Origin: CAZLMW01 sp964560875
GTDB lineage: Bacteria; Myxococcota_A; UBA9042
DNA length: 64,000 nt
Assembly: GCA_964560875.1 (NCBI GenBank)
Contig: CAZLMW010000001.1
Coordinates: forward strand, 62,001-126,000
Reading direction: 5' to 3'
Both the position numbers and the translations under genes were made by a program. Positions 33,972 to 41,899 of this stretch are shown here, one piece after another. The notes under the pieces were generated by a model. The model saw only the letters and a program-made list of their open reading frames with translations, made no database searches and was not told the origin of the DNA. Numbering within the stretch: the stretch's first letter is position 1; each line of letters begins with the position of its first letter.

Positions 33972-33998
33972 AGAGCGGCGATCAGGAATCGGCGCTCT
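33972..33998 (+). terminator. Hairpin after the radical SAM gene
   Basis: Arms AGAGCGGCGAT and ATCGGCGCTCT pair with one mismatch over an 11-bp stem and a 5-base loop, 14 bases after the stop codon. There is no T-run, so it is at best a weak or factor-assisted terminator. Confidence 0.4.
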
Positions 33999-34062
33999 GG
34001 GATGGGGAACGCCACGAAAACGACACCTTTCGGGGCGTGGGGACGCTCATAGTCCCCCAACG

Positions 34063-34102
34063 AAAAAAGAATCATGCACCGAGAAGCATTGCTGTTCGGT
34101 GC
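34063..34102 (-). terminator. Rho-independent terminator of the GH18 gene
   Basis: A stem with arms GCACCGA and TCGGTGC (34076-34082 and 34096-34102), extended by an inner AGC/GCT pairing, begins one base after the GH18 stop codon. On the minus strand it is followed, seven bases on, by six T (34068-34063). This is a standard intrinsic terminator layout. Confidence 0.7.
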
Positions 34103-34103
34103 T

Positions 34104-35954
34104 CTAGTCGTTGTTGCGCCGGACCAGCGTCAACGCCAGCAGCGAGAACACGAACATCGTCGAAAACGGAACGGCGCCACCAAGAGGTACGCCCACCTGG
34201 CAGCCGCTGGACGCGCCGGTTTTGCCGCCCCCGAGCAAGGTCGCCGCGCCGCTGTCGGTGGCTGTTGCATCCAAACCCGGATCGAACAGCGTGTCGCCGC
34301 TGGTGGTCGTGGTGTCGGTTGTCGAAGCGGTCCCGGCGTCCTCACCAACCGGCGAGCCGACATCTGTGCTGGTGTGCGCGCCGGCGTCCAACGGTCCTGT
34401 CGAACCGGCGTCGGCGGTGTGCGTTGTCCCCGTATCCGCTGTCGCAACGACATCCGAGGTCGTCCCCGCGTCAGGAGCGCCGGCATGCCCGGAATCAGCC
34501 GTATTCCCAGAATCGGCGGTCGCACCAGCGTCGTCCGAGTTGGTTCCCGCGTCAGGTGAGGTCGTCGAACCGGTGTCCTGGGCGATCGAGCCCGAGTCCG
34601 GCGCCAAAGACCCCGCGTCCGCGCCCGTGCTCCCGCCGTCTTGACCGCCGCTTGAGCCGGCATCTGTGCCGCCCGGAGTGCCTGGCTTTCCGATGAACGC
34701 GGCGATGTCCGACCAGACCTCCGGGTTCTTGTCGGCGTATCCGAGCGCCCAGAGCCCCATGTTGACGCCGCGCTGCCCGAGGTACTTGGCGCGCATCTCG
34801 AAGGCCTGCGGGTTGTCGACCCACGTCTGCTGGTATCCACCGCTGATCTTGTAGACGTAGTAGCTGCTCTTGGACGCGCTATCCCACTTGAAACCGCCGT
34901 GCTTCTTGGCTTCGACCTGCGCCTTTTCGTAGGTGACCGCCTTGCCTTTGCCGAGCTTCTTGGCGCCCGGTTTCGAGCTGCTGGAGGCCCATGTGTTGCC
35001 GTAGAGCGGCAGGCCGATGAGAAACTTCAACTTGTTGTGCGGCTTGCCCCATTTCACGTAGTCGTCGACGACCCACTGCAAGGTCTTGTGGACCCACGGC
35101 TTGTTGTTGGCCATCGGCAGCTGCGGCCCGGGGTTGCTGCCCGAGTAGTGCACGCCATACGCCATGACGAACAGCCCGTCGCAATTGTCGGCGAGGTAGT
35201 CGTAGTCCCAGGCGCCGGTCCAATCGACGGGCGGTGTCGCGAGCGTGACGTCGCTGCCGGGCAGCTTGGTGTGCATCGTCTTGGTGAGCAGCACCGTGAA
35301 CGCCTTCATCTGGTCGCGCGATGCCTTGGGGAGCCCCTCGAAGTCGATGTTCACTCCGTCGCCGCCGCCAGCGAGTACGAGCGACACGATCTTGTCGACC
35401 AGCGTCTTTCGTTTCGCCGCCGTCGCGATGACGTTGCTGATGCCGGTCTTGGAAAACAGAGTGAACGTGAGCGTGACTTGCACCCCGTTGCTGTGCGCGG
35501 TCTTGATGAGCGATTTGGCCGTGCTCCCGCCCCAGCCGTGGGTCGTCTTCACTTTGCCGGTGCCGTCGAGTTCAGCTGAAAACCAAGCCAACTCTGTCAG
35601 GCGATCCCAGTGGATCTTGGTGCCCTTGATCGTCCAAAAAGGCAGAAACCCATAGTTGCGCGGGCCTTTCTTCTTCGGCCACGCCTTCAGCAGCGGCGGG
35701 ATATGGCCCCATTGGAGCGGGTCGCTCTTGCCGAGGTCGCCCGGCGGCAGGTCACCGTGGACCTTCTTGGCGTGTTCAAGCGCCTGCCGGTGCGGGCTCG
35801 CTTCGATCAGCTGGTCGAGGAGCTTGGCTTCCTGCGCCGGCGACAGGTCGAGCTTGTCGTGGCTGTCCGATCCGAGCGCAGCGGCGGGAATGAGAAGCGC
35901 TGCGCCAAACATCGCAAGGAAGAGGCGTCGCACATCGGTGAGCATGGCTGCCAT
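34104..35954 (-). CDS. Secreted GH18 (chitinase-like) protein with Asp-rich linker and MYXO-CTERM-like tail
   Basis: 616 residues. A signal peptide (about 1-28) is followed by a helical region and a GH18 barrel (about 98-430). The catalytic motif is DGVNIDFE (199-206) with acid Glu206, supported by VMAYGVHYSGSN and a late MGLWALGYA strand. Residues about 435-575 are a Ser/Thr/Asp/Ala/Gly linker with many DAGS/DAGT units. The C-terminus SSGCQVGVPLGG plus a hydrophobic stretch and LVRRNND resembles the MYXO-CTERM sorting signal (Cys, membrane segment, basic end). The protein is probably anchored at the cell surface and acts on chitin, chito-oligosaccharides or glycan of prey. The ATG at 35954 follows AGGAG. 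Confidence 0.9.
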   Translation of the reverse strand: MAAMLTDVRRLFLAMFGAALLIPAAALGSDSHDKLDLSPAQEAKLLDQLIEASPHRQALEHAKKVHGDLPPGDLGKSDPLQWGHIPPLLKAWPKKKGPRNYGFLPFWTIKGTKIHWDRLTELAWFSAELDGTGKVKTTHGWGGSTAKSLIKTAHSNGVQVTLTFTLFSKTGISNVIATAAKRKTLVDKIVSLVLAGGGDGVNIDFEGLPKASRDQMKAFTVLLTKTMHTKLPGSDVTLATPPVDWTGAWDYDYLADNCDGLFVMAYGVHYSGSNPGPQLPMANNKPWVHKTLQWVVDDYVKWGKPHNKLKFLIGLPLYGNTWASSSSKPGAKKLGKGKAVTYEKAQVEAKKHGGFKWDSASKSSYYVYKISGGYQQTWVDNPQAFEMRAKYLGQRGVNMGLWALGYADKNPEVWSDIAAFIGKPGTPGGTDAGSSGGQDGGSTGADAGSLAPDSGSIAQDTGSTTSPDAGTNSDDAGATADSGNTADSGHAGAPDAGTTSDVVATADTGTTHTADAGSTGPLDAGAHTSTDVGSPVGEDAGTASTTDTTTTSGDTLFDPGLDATATDSGAATLLGGGKTGASSGCQVGVPLGGAVPFSTMFVFSLLALTLVRRNND

Positions 35955-36050
35955 CGGGGCTCCTGGGCGAGGGCGCGGAGGATAGGGACGGCGACGGTGG
36001 CGCACAACGAGAAAACCACAGCGATTTGCGACGGTGGGGCGACGTGGCCC

Positions 36051-37904
36051 ATGATGACGACCATGGTGCATTGCGACGCGGGTGAACGGCGATCCACGAG
36101 CATTTCGGCGGCGGTTGTCATCATCTGCGCGCTGATCCCGACAGCCGCGGCCGATGCCCAAGCTCCAAGAGGCGGTGCCACCGGGACATCTCGCGGCGCT
36201 CCGGTGCTCCACGAACCATTGCCAGCCCATGCGCGTGCGGCACGCTCGGATTCGGTCGTTCGTTCGGGGCCCGCAAGTCTCGCCGACGCGATCGAGACCG
36301 CGACAGGGAGGATCGACAAACCGGAGCGGCCAGCTCGCAAAGCCCCCGCAGCCCCACTCTATGGAGCTCCAGCAGCCGATCGCGCGAAGGTCGCCACGGA
36401 CCGTCAAACCAAGGCCGACGGCACACTGCACTACGACGCGGTGTTCAACCCGACAGTCGCTCCGTTCAAGCGCGATCGCGTGTTTGACCAGGTCGCGGCG
36501 GACGGCGGACTCATGCAGAGCGGCGCCGGCTTGCGTCCGGTGACGTTGCGTGGTGCGGCGACAAGACCGGGGCACGAGCTCTTTTGGGGCCACGTCACGG
36601 TCGAGGTGAAGGCCGGCAGACGCACGCCAATCCCGTCGATCGCGCCGTCATCTCAGCTCATCCAGGCCGAGGCCTACCCCGCCCGACCGCTGTCGTTCTT
36701 TCGCGACAACGCCGGCAATTTCTCGGTCACCAGCACGCGCGCCGGTACGTTCGACCTGCGTTTTCTCGTCGACGCGCCAAGCAGCTATTTCGCGGCGCCA
36801 CTTGGCAGCGGTCCAGCCGTCGACGATCCGCCCATGCCCAGCATGCCCGCGGCCATCGCGGCCCGAATGCGAAAACTGTGGGCCGCGGCGCAGGTCGCTC
36901 CCGGCAAGACGCGCAAGGACAACGTCGAACGTCTGACCGACTACTTCCGCAGCTTCCAACCCGGTGTCCTCGACGACGGTGCAAACTCCCTGCTCGAGGA
37001 GCTCATCATCAGCCGCAAAGGGGTCTGTCGGCACCGTGCGCACGCGTTTGTGGCGATGGCTCACTCGCTCGGCATTCCGGCTCATTACGTCATCAATGAC
37101 GCGCACGCATTCGTCGAAGCGTGGGTTGTCGGCGCGAAAGGACGTGGCCGCTGGCAGCGCATCGATCTTGGCGGCGGCGCGGACACGTTGCGGTTGCACG
37201 GCGCCGACCGAAAGCACCTGCACGACCCCTTGCTCAGCGATCCATTGCCCCGACCACAGCAATATGCAGACGCCATGACGCAAACGATCGCCGACGGCCG
37301 ACTCAACGACTCCAGCTGGGCAGGGGCCCGGAAAGTGGTTGGAGCCAACGGCCTGGTCGGTCGCGCGGGGGGATCGCAGCCCGCGAAGAGCGGGGACGGC
37401 ACGCGTTCACCGGGCGCCAGGGCGACGGCGGGGGCGACGGTGACAGGGCCCAAAGGTGAGACTGACTGGCTGCACAAGCGCGCCATACAGCGAGCCGCGA
37501 TGGCCCGCAACGTCGCTGCTGTCGAGAGGCCCCCGTCAGCCGCGGATCCGAGCCCGAACCCAAGCACAAACGCATCGAAGAAGGAGGGGCCCGCCGCGAA
37601 ACTCGTCACATCGATCGTGCTTGCGCCGCCGCATCCCGAGGCCTACGTCGGCGAGACGCTCGAGGTTCGCGGTCGCCTTGTCGTTCCCGGCGGCGGGAGC
37701 CCCAAGGGCCTGCCCATCGACATCTGGTTGGTGCAGCCGCGCGACCCGACGAGCGGTTTCAAGCTCGGCACGGCCATGACCGGCAAGAAGGGACACTTCG
37801 TCGGGCGCCTGTCCATCCCCGTGACCGCCGCGCTGGGCGAATTCGACCTGGTGGCCCACTTTCCGGGTCGCGGCAACCTCGCGTCGGCGTACTCGCGCCG
37901 GTAG
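36051..37904 (+). CDS. Exported transglutaminase-like protein
   Basis: 617 residues. Signal peptide about residues 10-32 (AAVVIICALIPTAAADAQA). A beta-rich region (about 130-270) precedes the transglutaminase core: NSLLEELIISRKGVCRHRAH with the catalytic Cys, then GIPAHYVINDAHAFVEAWV with the His. After a Pro/Ala/Ser linker with basic patches, the last 100 residues (about 515-617) look like an Ig-like beta sandwich with VGETLEVRGRLVVPGGG and LSIPVTAALGEFDLVAHF. Such proteins act as cysteine proteases or cross-linkers in the periplasm or outside. The start is one of several clustered ATGs. It is divergent from the GH18 gene. Confidence 0.82.
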   Translation: MMTTMVHCDAGERRSTSISAAVVIICALIPTAAADAQAPRGGATGTSRGAPVLHEPLPAHARAARSDSVVRSGPASLADAIETATGRIDKPERPARKAPAAPLYGAPAADRAKVATDRQTKADGTLHYDAVFNPTVAPFKRDRVFDQVAADGGLMQSGAGLRPVTLRGAATRPGHELFWGHVTVEVKAGRRTPIPSIAPSSQLIQAEAYPARPLSFFRDNAGNFSVTSTRAGTFDLRFLVDAPSSYFAAPLGSGPAVDDPPMPSMPAAIAARMRKLWAAAQVAPGKTRKDNVERLTDYFRSFQPGVLDDGANSLLEELIISRKGVCRHRAHAFVAMAHSLGIPAHYVINDAHAFVEAWVVGAKGRGRWQRIDLGGGADTLRLHGADRKHLHDPLLSDPLPRPQQYADAMTQTIADGRLNDSSWAGARKVVGANGLVGRAGGSQPAKSGDGTRSPGARATAGATVTGPKGETDWLHKRAIQRAAMARNVAAVERPPSAADPSPNPSTNASKKEGPAAKLVTSIVLAPPHPEAYVGETLEVRGRLVVPGGGSPKGLPIDIWLVQPRDPTSGFKLGTAMTGKKGHFVGRLSIPVTAALGEFDLVAHFPGRGNLASAYSRR

Positions 37905-37922
37905 AACGAAGGGGCACCAACT

Positions 37923-39119
37923 TTGAACTTCCCGGTCGCAACCGAACTCTCACACGTAGCCATCGACACGGCGGCGCTTCGACACAACGTCAGCGTGCTC
38001 GGCCGCGCCGCGACAACGTCCGGTCACAAGCCGCTCGTTTGCGCGATGGTCAAGGGCAACGCGTACGGCCACGGGCTTGTCGTCGCTGCGCGCGCGTTCA
38101 TCGACGCGGGTGTGGACTGGCTGGGCATCGGCGAAATCCACGAGGCGATCGCCTTGCAGAAGGCCGGCATCGACGCGCCAACCTTCGCCGTGTGCCATAT
38201 CCCCGAAGAACAAGCGGCCGCCGCCGTCGCTCACAACGTGCGCCTCACCGTCTACGACGCCGCTGTGGTTTCGGCGCTCGCCGCCGCCGCCCGAACCCAA
38301 AGCACGATCGCGAAGGTCCACCTCAAGGTCGAAACCGGCACCAACCGCCAGGGGCTCCGTGAGCAAGAAGCCGTGCAGCTCGCGCGACGCATCGCGACGG
38401 ACCCAAACCTGCTGCTGGAGGGCATCAGCACCCACTTCGCGGACATCGAGGACACCACGGATCACAGGTTCGCGCGCGCCCAACTCGGGCGTTTTCGCGA
38501 CATCGTCGGAGCGATCAAGGCGGCGATCGCGCGCGACACACCGGCTCCACGAAACGAGCTCCTGACCCACGCCAGCAACACCGCCGCGGTGCTGCTGTGG
38601 CCTGATGTTTGCCCCGATCTCGTCCGTTTTGGCATCGGCGCATACGGCATGTGGCCGAGCAAAGAAACCCGAGTCAGCGCCAGCCAGCTCGGTCGCGGCG
38701 ACCTCGAACTTCGGCCCGCTTTTCATTGGAAGACGCGAATCGTCCAGCTCAAAGATGTGCCGGTCGGCGAATGGGTTGGATACGGACGCTCGTTCCGCAC
38801 CGTTCGCCCAACCCATATCGGCATCCTGCCGGTTGGCTACTACGACGGGTACGACCGCGGCCTCTCCAACCTCGCCGAAGTCCTCGTGAGTGGTCAGCGG
38901 GCACGCGTCGTCGGGCGTGTCGCCATGAACATGGTCGCGATCGATGTGACCGACAATACCAACGCCGAGCGCGGCAGCGAGGTCGTGCTGCTAGGTCACC
39001 AGAGCGGCGAGGCGGGTGCCGACACCATCACGGCCGCGGAAATGGCGGGCTGGCTCGGCACGATTCACTACGAAGTGACCACGCGCGTCCACCCACGGCT
39101 GCCACGCATCGCGACTTGA
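37923..39119 (+). CDS. alr: Alanine racemase
   Basis: 398 residues, PLP enzyme making D-alanine for peptidoglycan. The PLP lysine is Lys44 in MVKGNAYGHG; the second catalytic residue is the tyrosine of VGYGRSF. Other family features: GIGEIHEAIALQKAGI, KVETGTNRQGL, RFGIGAYGMWP, and a closing YDGYDRGLSN and GRVAMNMVAIDVTD. The TTG start lies 18 bases after the transglutaminase stop, so the two may be co-transcribed. The N-terminus is slightly extended compared with short homologues. Confidence 0.93.
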   Translation: MNFPVATELSHVAIDTAALRHNVSVLGRAATTSGHKPLVCAMVKGNAYGHGLVVAARAFIDAGVDWLGIGEIHEAIALQKAGIDAPTFAVCHIPEEQAAAAVAHNVRLTVYDAAVVSALAAAARTQSTIAKVHLKVETGTNRQGLREQEAVQLARRIATDPNLLLEGISTHFADIEDTTDHRFARAQLGRFRDIVGAIKAAIARDTPAPRNELLTHASNTAAVLLWPDVCPDLVRFGIGAYGMWPSKETRVSASQLGRGDLELRPAFHWKTRIVQLKDVPVGEWVGYGRSFRTVRPTHIGILPVGYYDGYDRGLSNLAEVLVSGQRARVVGRVAMNMVAIDVTDNTNAERGSEVVLLGHQSGEAGADTITAAEMAGWLGTIHYEVTTRVHPRLPRIAT

Positions 39120-39239
39120 ACGCCCGGCTCACAGACAACCGCAATTGCATCGACGCAAGCAAGCGAAACTCCGCGAAGGGCCGCTTTTTCAAATTCTTCA
39201 CTGGAATTGACCGTGGGTCGCGTCCATCTTGCCGGCGTG

Positions 39240-40478
39240 ATGAATCGACGACCAATGCACCGATTTTCGTTGCGACCCCAGTCCGCCGCTGTCTTGTCCG
39301 GCACTGGCCTGTCCACCGTTGTTTTTGCGGCCGCATTCCTGCTCCTCGCGGGTTGCGGTAGCGATGCGACGACGTACAGCGCCGCTCCGAAAAAGCCGAC
39401 GGGCACGGCCGGCGCCAGCGACAGCGCGTGTATCCCGCAAACCCAAAACCAGGGCTGCCACAACGCCGGGCGGATGTGGTGCGAAGACACGACGTCGACC
39501 TGGCAGAACCTGGGCTCCTGCAAGCAACCGCTGCAATGCATTGAGCTGCCTGATCCGAAGCTCCCGGGCGCCAAGCTCGCCAGCTGCGAAGAGGTCGTCG
39601 TCGTCCCACCCGACGCGGGCGGTACCGACGGCGGATCAACCGGCGGCGACGATGGCGGGACCGTCAAACCAACGGGTGTGTGTGCGCGCTGGCTGACCGA
39701 CCGCGAGAAGCTCCCCGAGGGTAAGTGGACCGGCAACTCGGCCAAGTGCGAGCCCGGCACGCTCAGTGAAGACGCGAAAGAAGCCGCGCTGCGCCTCGTG
39801 AATCTCTACCGCTTCCTGGCCCACCAGCCGGCGGTGACGCGTGCGGCCGATCTCGACGCCAAAGCGCAAGCCTGCGCCCTGATCATGAAGGCAAACGGCA
39901 AGATCTCGCACTTCCCCACCCAGACCTGGAAATGCTGGAGCAAGGACGGCGCGTTGGCCGCCAAGAAGTCCAACCTCAGCACCGGCCCTGGCGTGCGAGC
40001 TGTCGATCGCTACATGGTCGACAACGGCGCGCACAACGCCCCCACGATGGGCCACCGCCGCTGGATCCTGTCACGCACCCTGGGTCCGATCGGGGTTGGC
40101 TCGTCCACGAGCAAGGGTTCATGCCTGTGGGTGATCGGCGGCAAGGGCAATTCCCCGCGCAAGTGGGTCGCCTGGCCGCCCGATGGTGAGGTGCCTCTCG
40201 CCGCATTCGGACAAGGCGGCGGCTCGATCGACCAAACCGGATGGACACTGCAGTCCGACTCGGTGTCGTTGCACAACGCGAAGGTCAAGGTGACGGTCGG
40301 CGGCGTCGAAAAGCCCGTCAAACAGCGACCGCTCAAGTCCGGATACGGCAGCAAGCATGCGATCGCCTGGGTCCCACAGGGTTGGAAAGCGCAAGCGGGC
40401 ACGACCTACCACGTGGCCATCAAGGGCGCGTCGACGGACTTCGAGTACGACGTAAAAGTGCTCGCCTGCGGCCTGTAG
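39240..40478 (+). CDS. CAP-domain (SCP/PR1-like) lipoprotein
   Basis: 412 residues from an ATG at 39240 (an ATG five codons later is also possible). The signal ends in a lipobox, LLLAGC. A small cysteine-containing region follows (about 60-120, with CIPQTQNQGCHNAG and WCEDTTSTWQNLGSC), then a short Asp/Gly linker. The CAP-type domain (about 175-310) shows LVNLYRFLAHQPAV, ANGKISHFPTQTWKCW, and NAPTMGHRRWILS, the GHRRWIL motif that marks bacterial CAP-superfamily lipoproteins. The last 80 residues form a small beta domain. Function of bacterial CAP proteins is mostly unknown. Confidence 0.85.
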   Translation: MNRRPMHRFSLRPQSAAVLSGTGLSTVVFAAAFLLLAGCGSDATTYSAAPKKPTGTAGASDSACIPQTQNQGCHNAGRMWCEDTTSTWQNLGSCKQPLQCIELPDPKLPGAKLASCEEVVVVPPDAGGTDGGSTGGDDGGTVKPTGVCARWLTDREKLPEGKWTGNSAKCEPGTLSEDAKEAALRLVNLYRFLAHQPAVTRAADLDAKAQACALIMKANGKISHFPTQTWKCWSKDGALAAKKSNLSTGPGVRAVDRYMVDNGAHNAPTMGHRRWILSRTLGPIGVGSSTSKGSCLWVIGGKGNSPRKWVAWPPDGEVPLAAFGQGGGSIDQTGWTLQSDSVSLHNAKVKVTVGGVEKPVKQRPLKSGYGSKHAIAWVPQGWKAQAGTTYHVAIKGASTDFEYDVKVLACGL

Positions 40479-40520
40479 GCAACCCGATCGGGCACACCGA
40501 GCCCTGAGACCGGGCGCGAT

Positions 40521-40877
40521 TCACAGCCCGAGCAGCTCGGTCCATACGGCTTCTTTGAACCCGACGGTCACGCGCTTCCCGGCGATCAGCAGCGGGCGCT
40601 TGATCAGCTTGCCGTCAGCGGCAAGGGCGGCGAGCTGTCGGTCTTCGGACATACCCGGCAAACGCGCGCTGAACCCGCCGTTGCGATAGCTCATGCCCGA
40701 CGTGTTGAAGAACTTCTTGAGGGGCAAGCCCGACGCTTGCCAGGCGCTGCGCAACGTTTCCACGCTCGGCGGCGCCGCGACGATATCGATCCGCTCGGCG
40801 TCGACACCCTGGGCCGCGAGCCACTTGAGCGCCTTCTTGCAGGTCGAGCAGTTGGGGTAATGGTAGATCGTCGTCAT
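40521..40877 (-). CDS. ArsC/Spx/MgsR-family thioredoxin-fold protein
   Basis: 118 residues. The active site is NCSTCKKALKWL (CxxC near the N-terminus), followed by FFNTSGMSYRNG and KLIKRPLLIAGKRVTVGFKE, the LIKRPLL motif with cis-proline. This is the YffB/Spx/MgsR branch of the arsenate-reductase-like family. The second Cys (CxxC) and lack of a typical arsenate-binding Cys-x5-Arg loop make a role as a thiol reductase or regulator more likely than arsenate reduction. It is transcribed towards the CAP lipoprotein gene. Confidence 0.88.
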   Translation of the reverse strand: MTTIYHYPNCSTCKKALKWLAAQGVDAERIDIVAAPPSVETLRSAWQASGLPLKKFFNTSGMSYRNGGFSARLPGMSEDRQLAALAADGKLIKRPLLIAGKRVTVGFKEAVWTELLGL

Positions 40878-40933
40878 GCTGGGCTCCAGGTTCAGCGCGC
40901 CTCATACACGCCAAAGAGCGCCGTGAAAAGCGC

Positions 40934-40981
40934 CAAAAACGCAGCCCGGGGACCCCATCTGGGATCCCCGGGCGCGTTTGG
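40934..40981 (-). terminator. Strong intrinsic terminator of pilA
   Basis: A nearly perfect stem with arms GCCCGGGGA and TCCCCGGGC, an inner CCC/GGG pairing and a CATCT loop, flanked by AAAAACGC and GCGTTT that extend the pairing. On the minus strand it ends in GCGTTTTTGG. It lies about 45 bases after the pilin stop and would protect a highly abundant message. Confidence 0.85.
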
Positions 40982-41026
40982 GCTTCCGACCCGTTAGTCG
41001 ACTCAGAGTCGTCTCAGGTTATGAGA

Positions 41027-41596
41027 TTACTCGGTCTCCTGGTCGCGGAAGATGGCCGAGGTACCGACCGCGTTGCATTCCGCCTTCGTGGCGTTGGGGT
41101 CACCGGTGCCGATGAGCTGGAACGTCGAGCGAATCGTGTCGCAGTCCAGGTCAGCGTGGGCCTGGATCGTGTAACGCGCAGTCTTCAGGGTGCCCGTGCT
41201 GTTGAAGTTGTACTGGAAGTAGTGCTCGTCGGTAACCGCGAACTTAAGCGCGGACCAGGAAGCGTTGTTCCAGCAACCGGGGCAGGCGTCGCAGCGGTCA
41301 TCGCTGTTGTTGTCGAGCGCGCAGCAGGAAGCGCCGGCGGGCGTATCACCAACCTTCGCGGGGAACTGGCATTCGATCTTCGTGCCGGCGTCCTTCTTCA
41401 CACGCGGGGTGCTGTAGTAGGTGGCCGAGCCCTTCTTGATGATGTCGAGCATTTCGTTGGCTTCTGCAGCCTTCGCCGAACGCATGTACTTGGTGAACTG
41501 CGGCACCGCGACAACTGCGAGAATCGCGATAATCGCGACAACAATCATGAGCTCGATAAGCGTAAAGCCCTTGTTTTCCTTAAGATTCTTGAACAT
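41027..41596 (-). CDS. pilA: Type IV major pilin, eight cysteines
   Basis: 189 residues. The prepilin leader is MFKNLKENKG, cut after Gly10; the mature protein starts FTLIELMIVVAIIAILAVVA with Glu at +5. The spine helix runs to about residue 55. The C-terminal head is unusual in having eight cysteines (76, 91, 92, 102, 105, 108, 152, 174), five of them within an 18-residue loop (CCALDNNSDDRCDACPGC). The ATG has GGAGGGAG directly upstream. It is the last gene of the pilC-pilS-pilR-pilA block and has its own sigma-54 promoter and terminator. It is polymerised by the PilC/PilB machinery to give pili for twitching or social motility. Confidence 0.95.
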   Translation of the reverse strand: MFKNLKENKGFTLIELMIVVAIIAILAVVAVPQFTKYMRSAKAAEANEMLDIIKKGSATYYSTPRVKKDAGTKIECQFPAKVGDTPAGASCCALDNNSDDRCDACPGCWNNASWSALKFAVTDEHYFQYNFNSTGTLKTARYTIQAHADLDCDTIRSTFQLIGTGDPNATKAECNAVGTSAIFRDQETE

Positions 41597-41678
41597 TGCT
41601 CCCTCCGGGTTGCGGCCGCCTTTGGGAACGTGCCGCGTGTTGGTCAATTGCGGGTGGAAGCCCGCTGCGATGGATTGA

Positions 41679-41694
41679 TGCATCGGCTGTGCCA
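41679..41694 (-). promoter_or_regulatory. Sigma-54 (-24/-12) promoter of pilA
   Basis: The minus strand reads TGGCACAGCCGATGCA. The invariant GG (-24) and GC (-12) are present at exactly the right spacing, and TGGCAC matches the consensus fully; the -12 box is ATGCA instead of TTGCA. Transcription would start near 41667, giving a leader of about 70 bases before the pilin ATG. A NtrC-type activator gene (pilR) is immediately upstream. Confidence 0.85.
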
Positions 41695-41771
41695 GATTGC
41701 AACGTCGGCGTTGATCATCGCGAATTTATAGATTTTTTTGTGTACCTCTATGAGACACAGTTCGGACACGC

Positions 41772-41821
41772 TGTGACAAGAATCGTCGATTTGTGACACT
41801 TTTGGTGACAAGAAATGTCAC
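41772..41821. promoter_or_regulatory. Cluster of TGACA/TGTCA boxes, candidate PilR enhancer
   Basis: Three direct GTGACA hexamers (41773-41778, 41793-41798, 41805-41810) and one inverted TGTCAC (41816-41821) fall in 50 bases, about 80-130 bases upstream of the -24 box. The last two form a perfect palindrome, GTGACA-N5-TGTCAC. PilR of Pseudomonas binds TGTC-containing sites, and this distance is typical for sigma-54 activators. An AT-rich stretch (about 41718-41740) between the boxes and the promoter could help DNA looping. Confidence 0.7.
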
Positions 41822-41899
41822 CGCGTGCCAGAAGTTGTCGATCCAAATCGCGGGGTTACGGGCCTGGTGGAGAGAGGCGAGCGATGAACGCCCTTCGCA

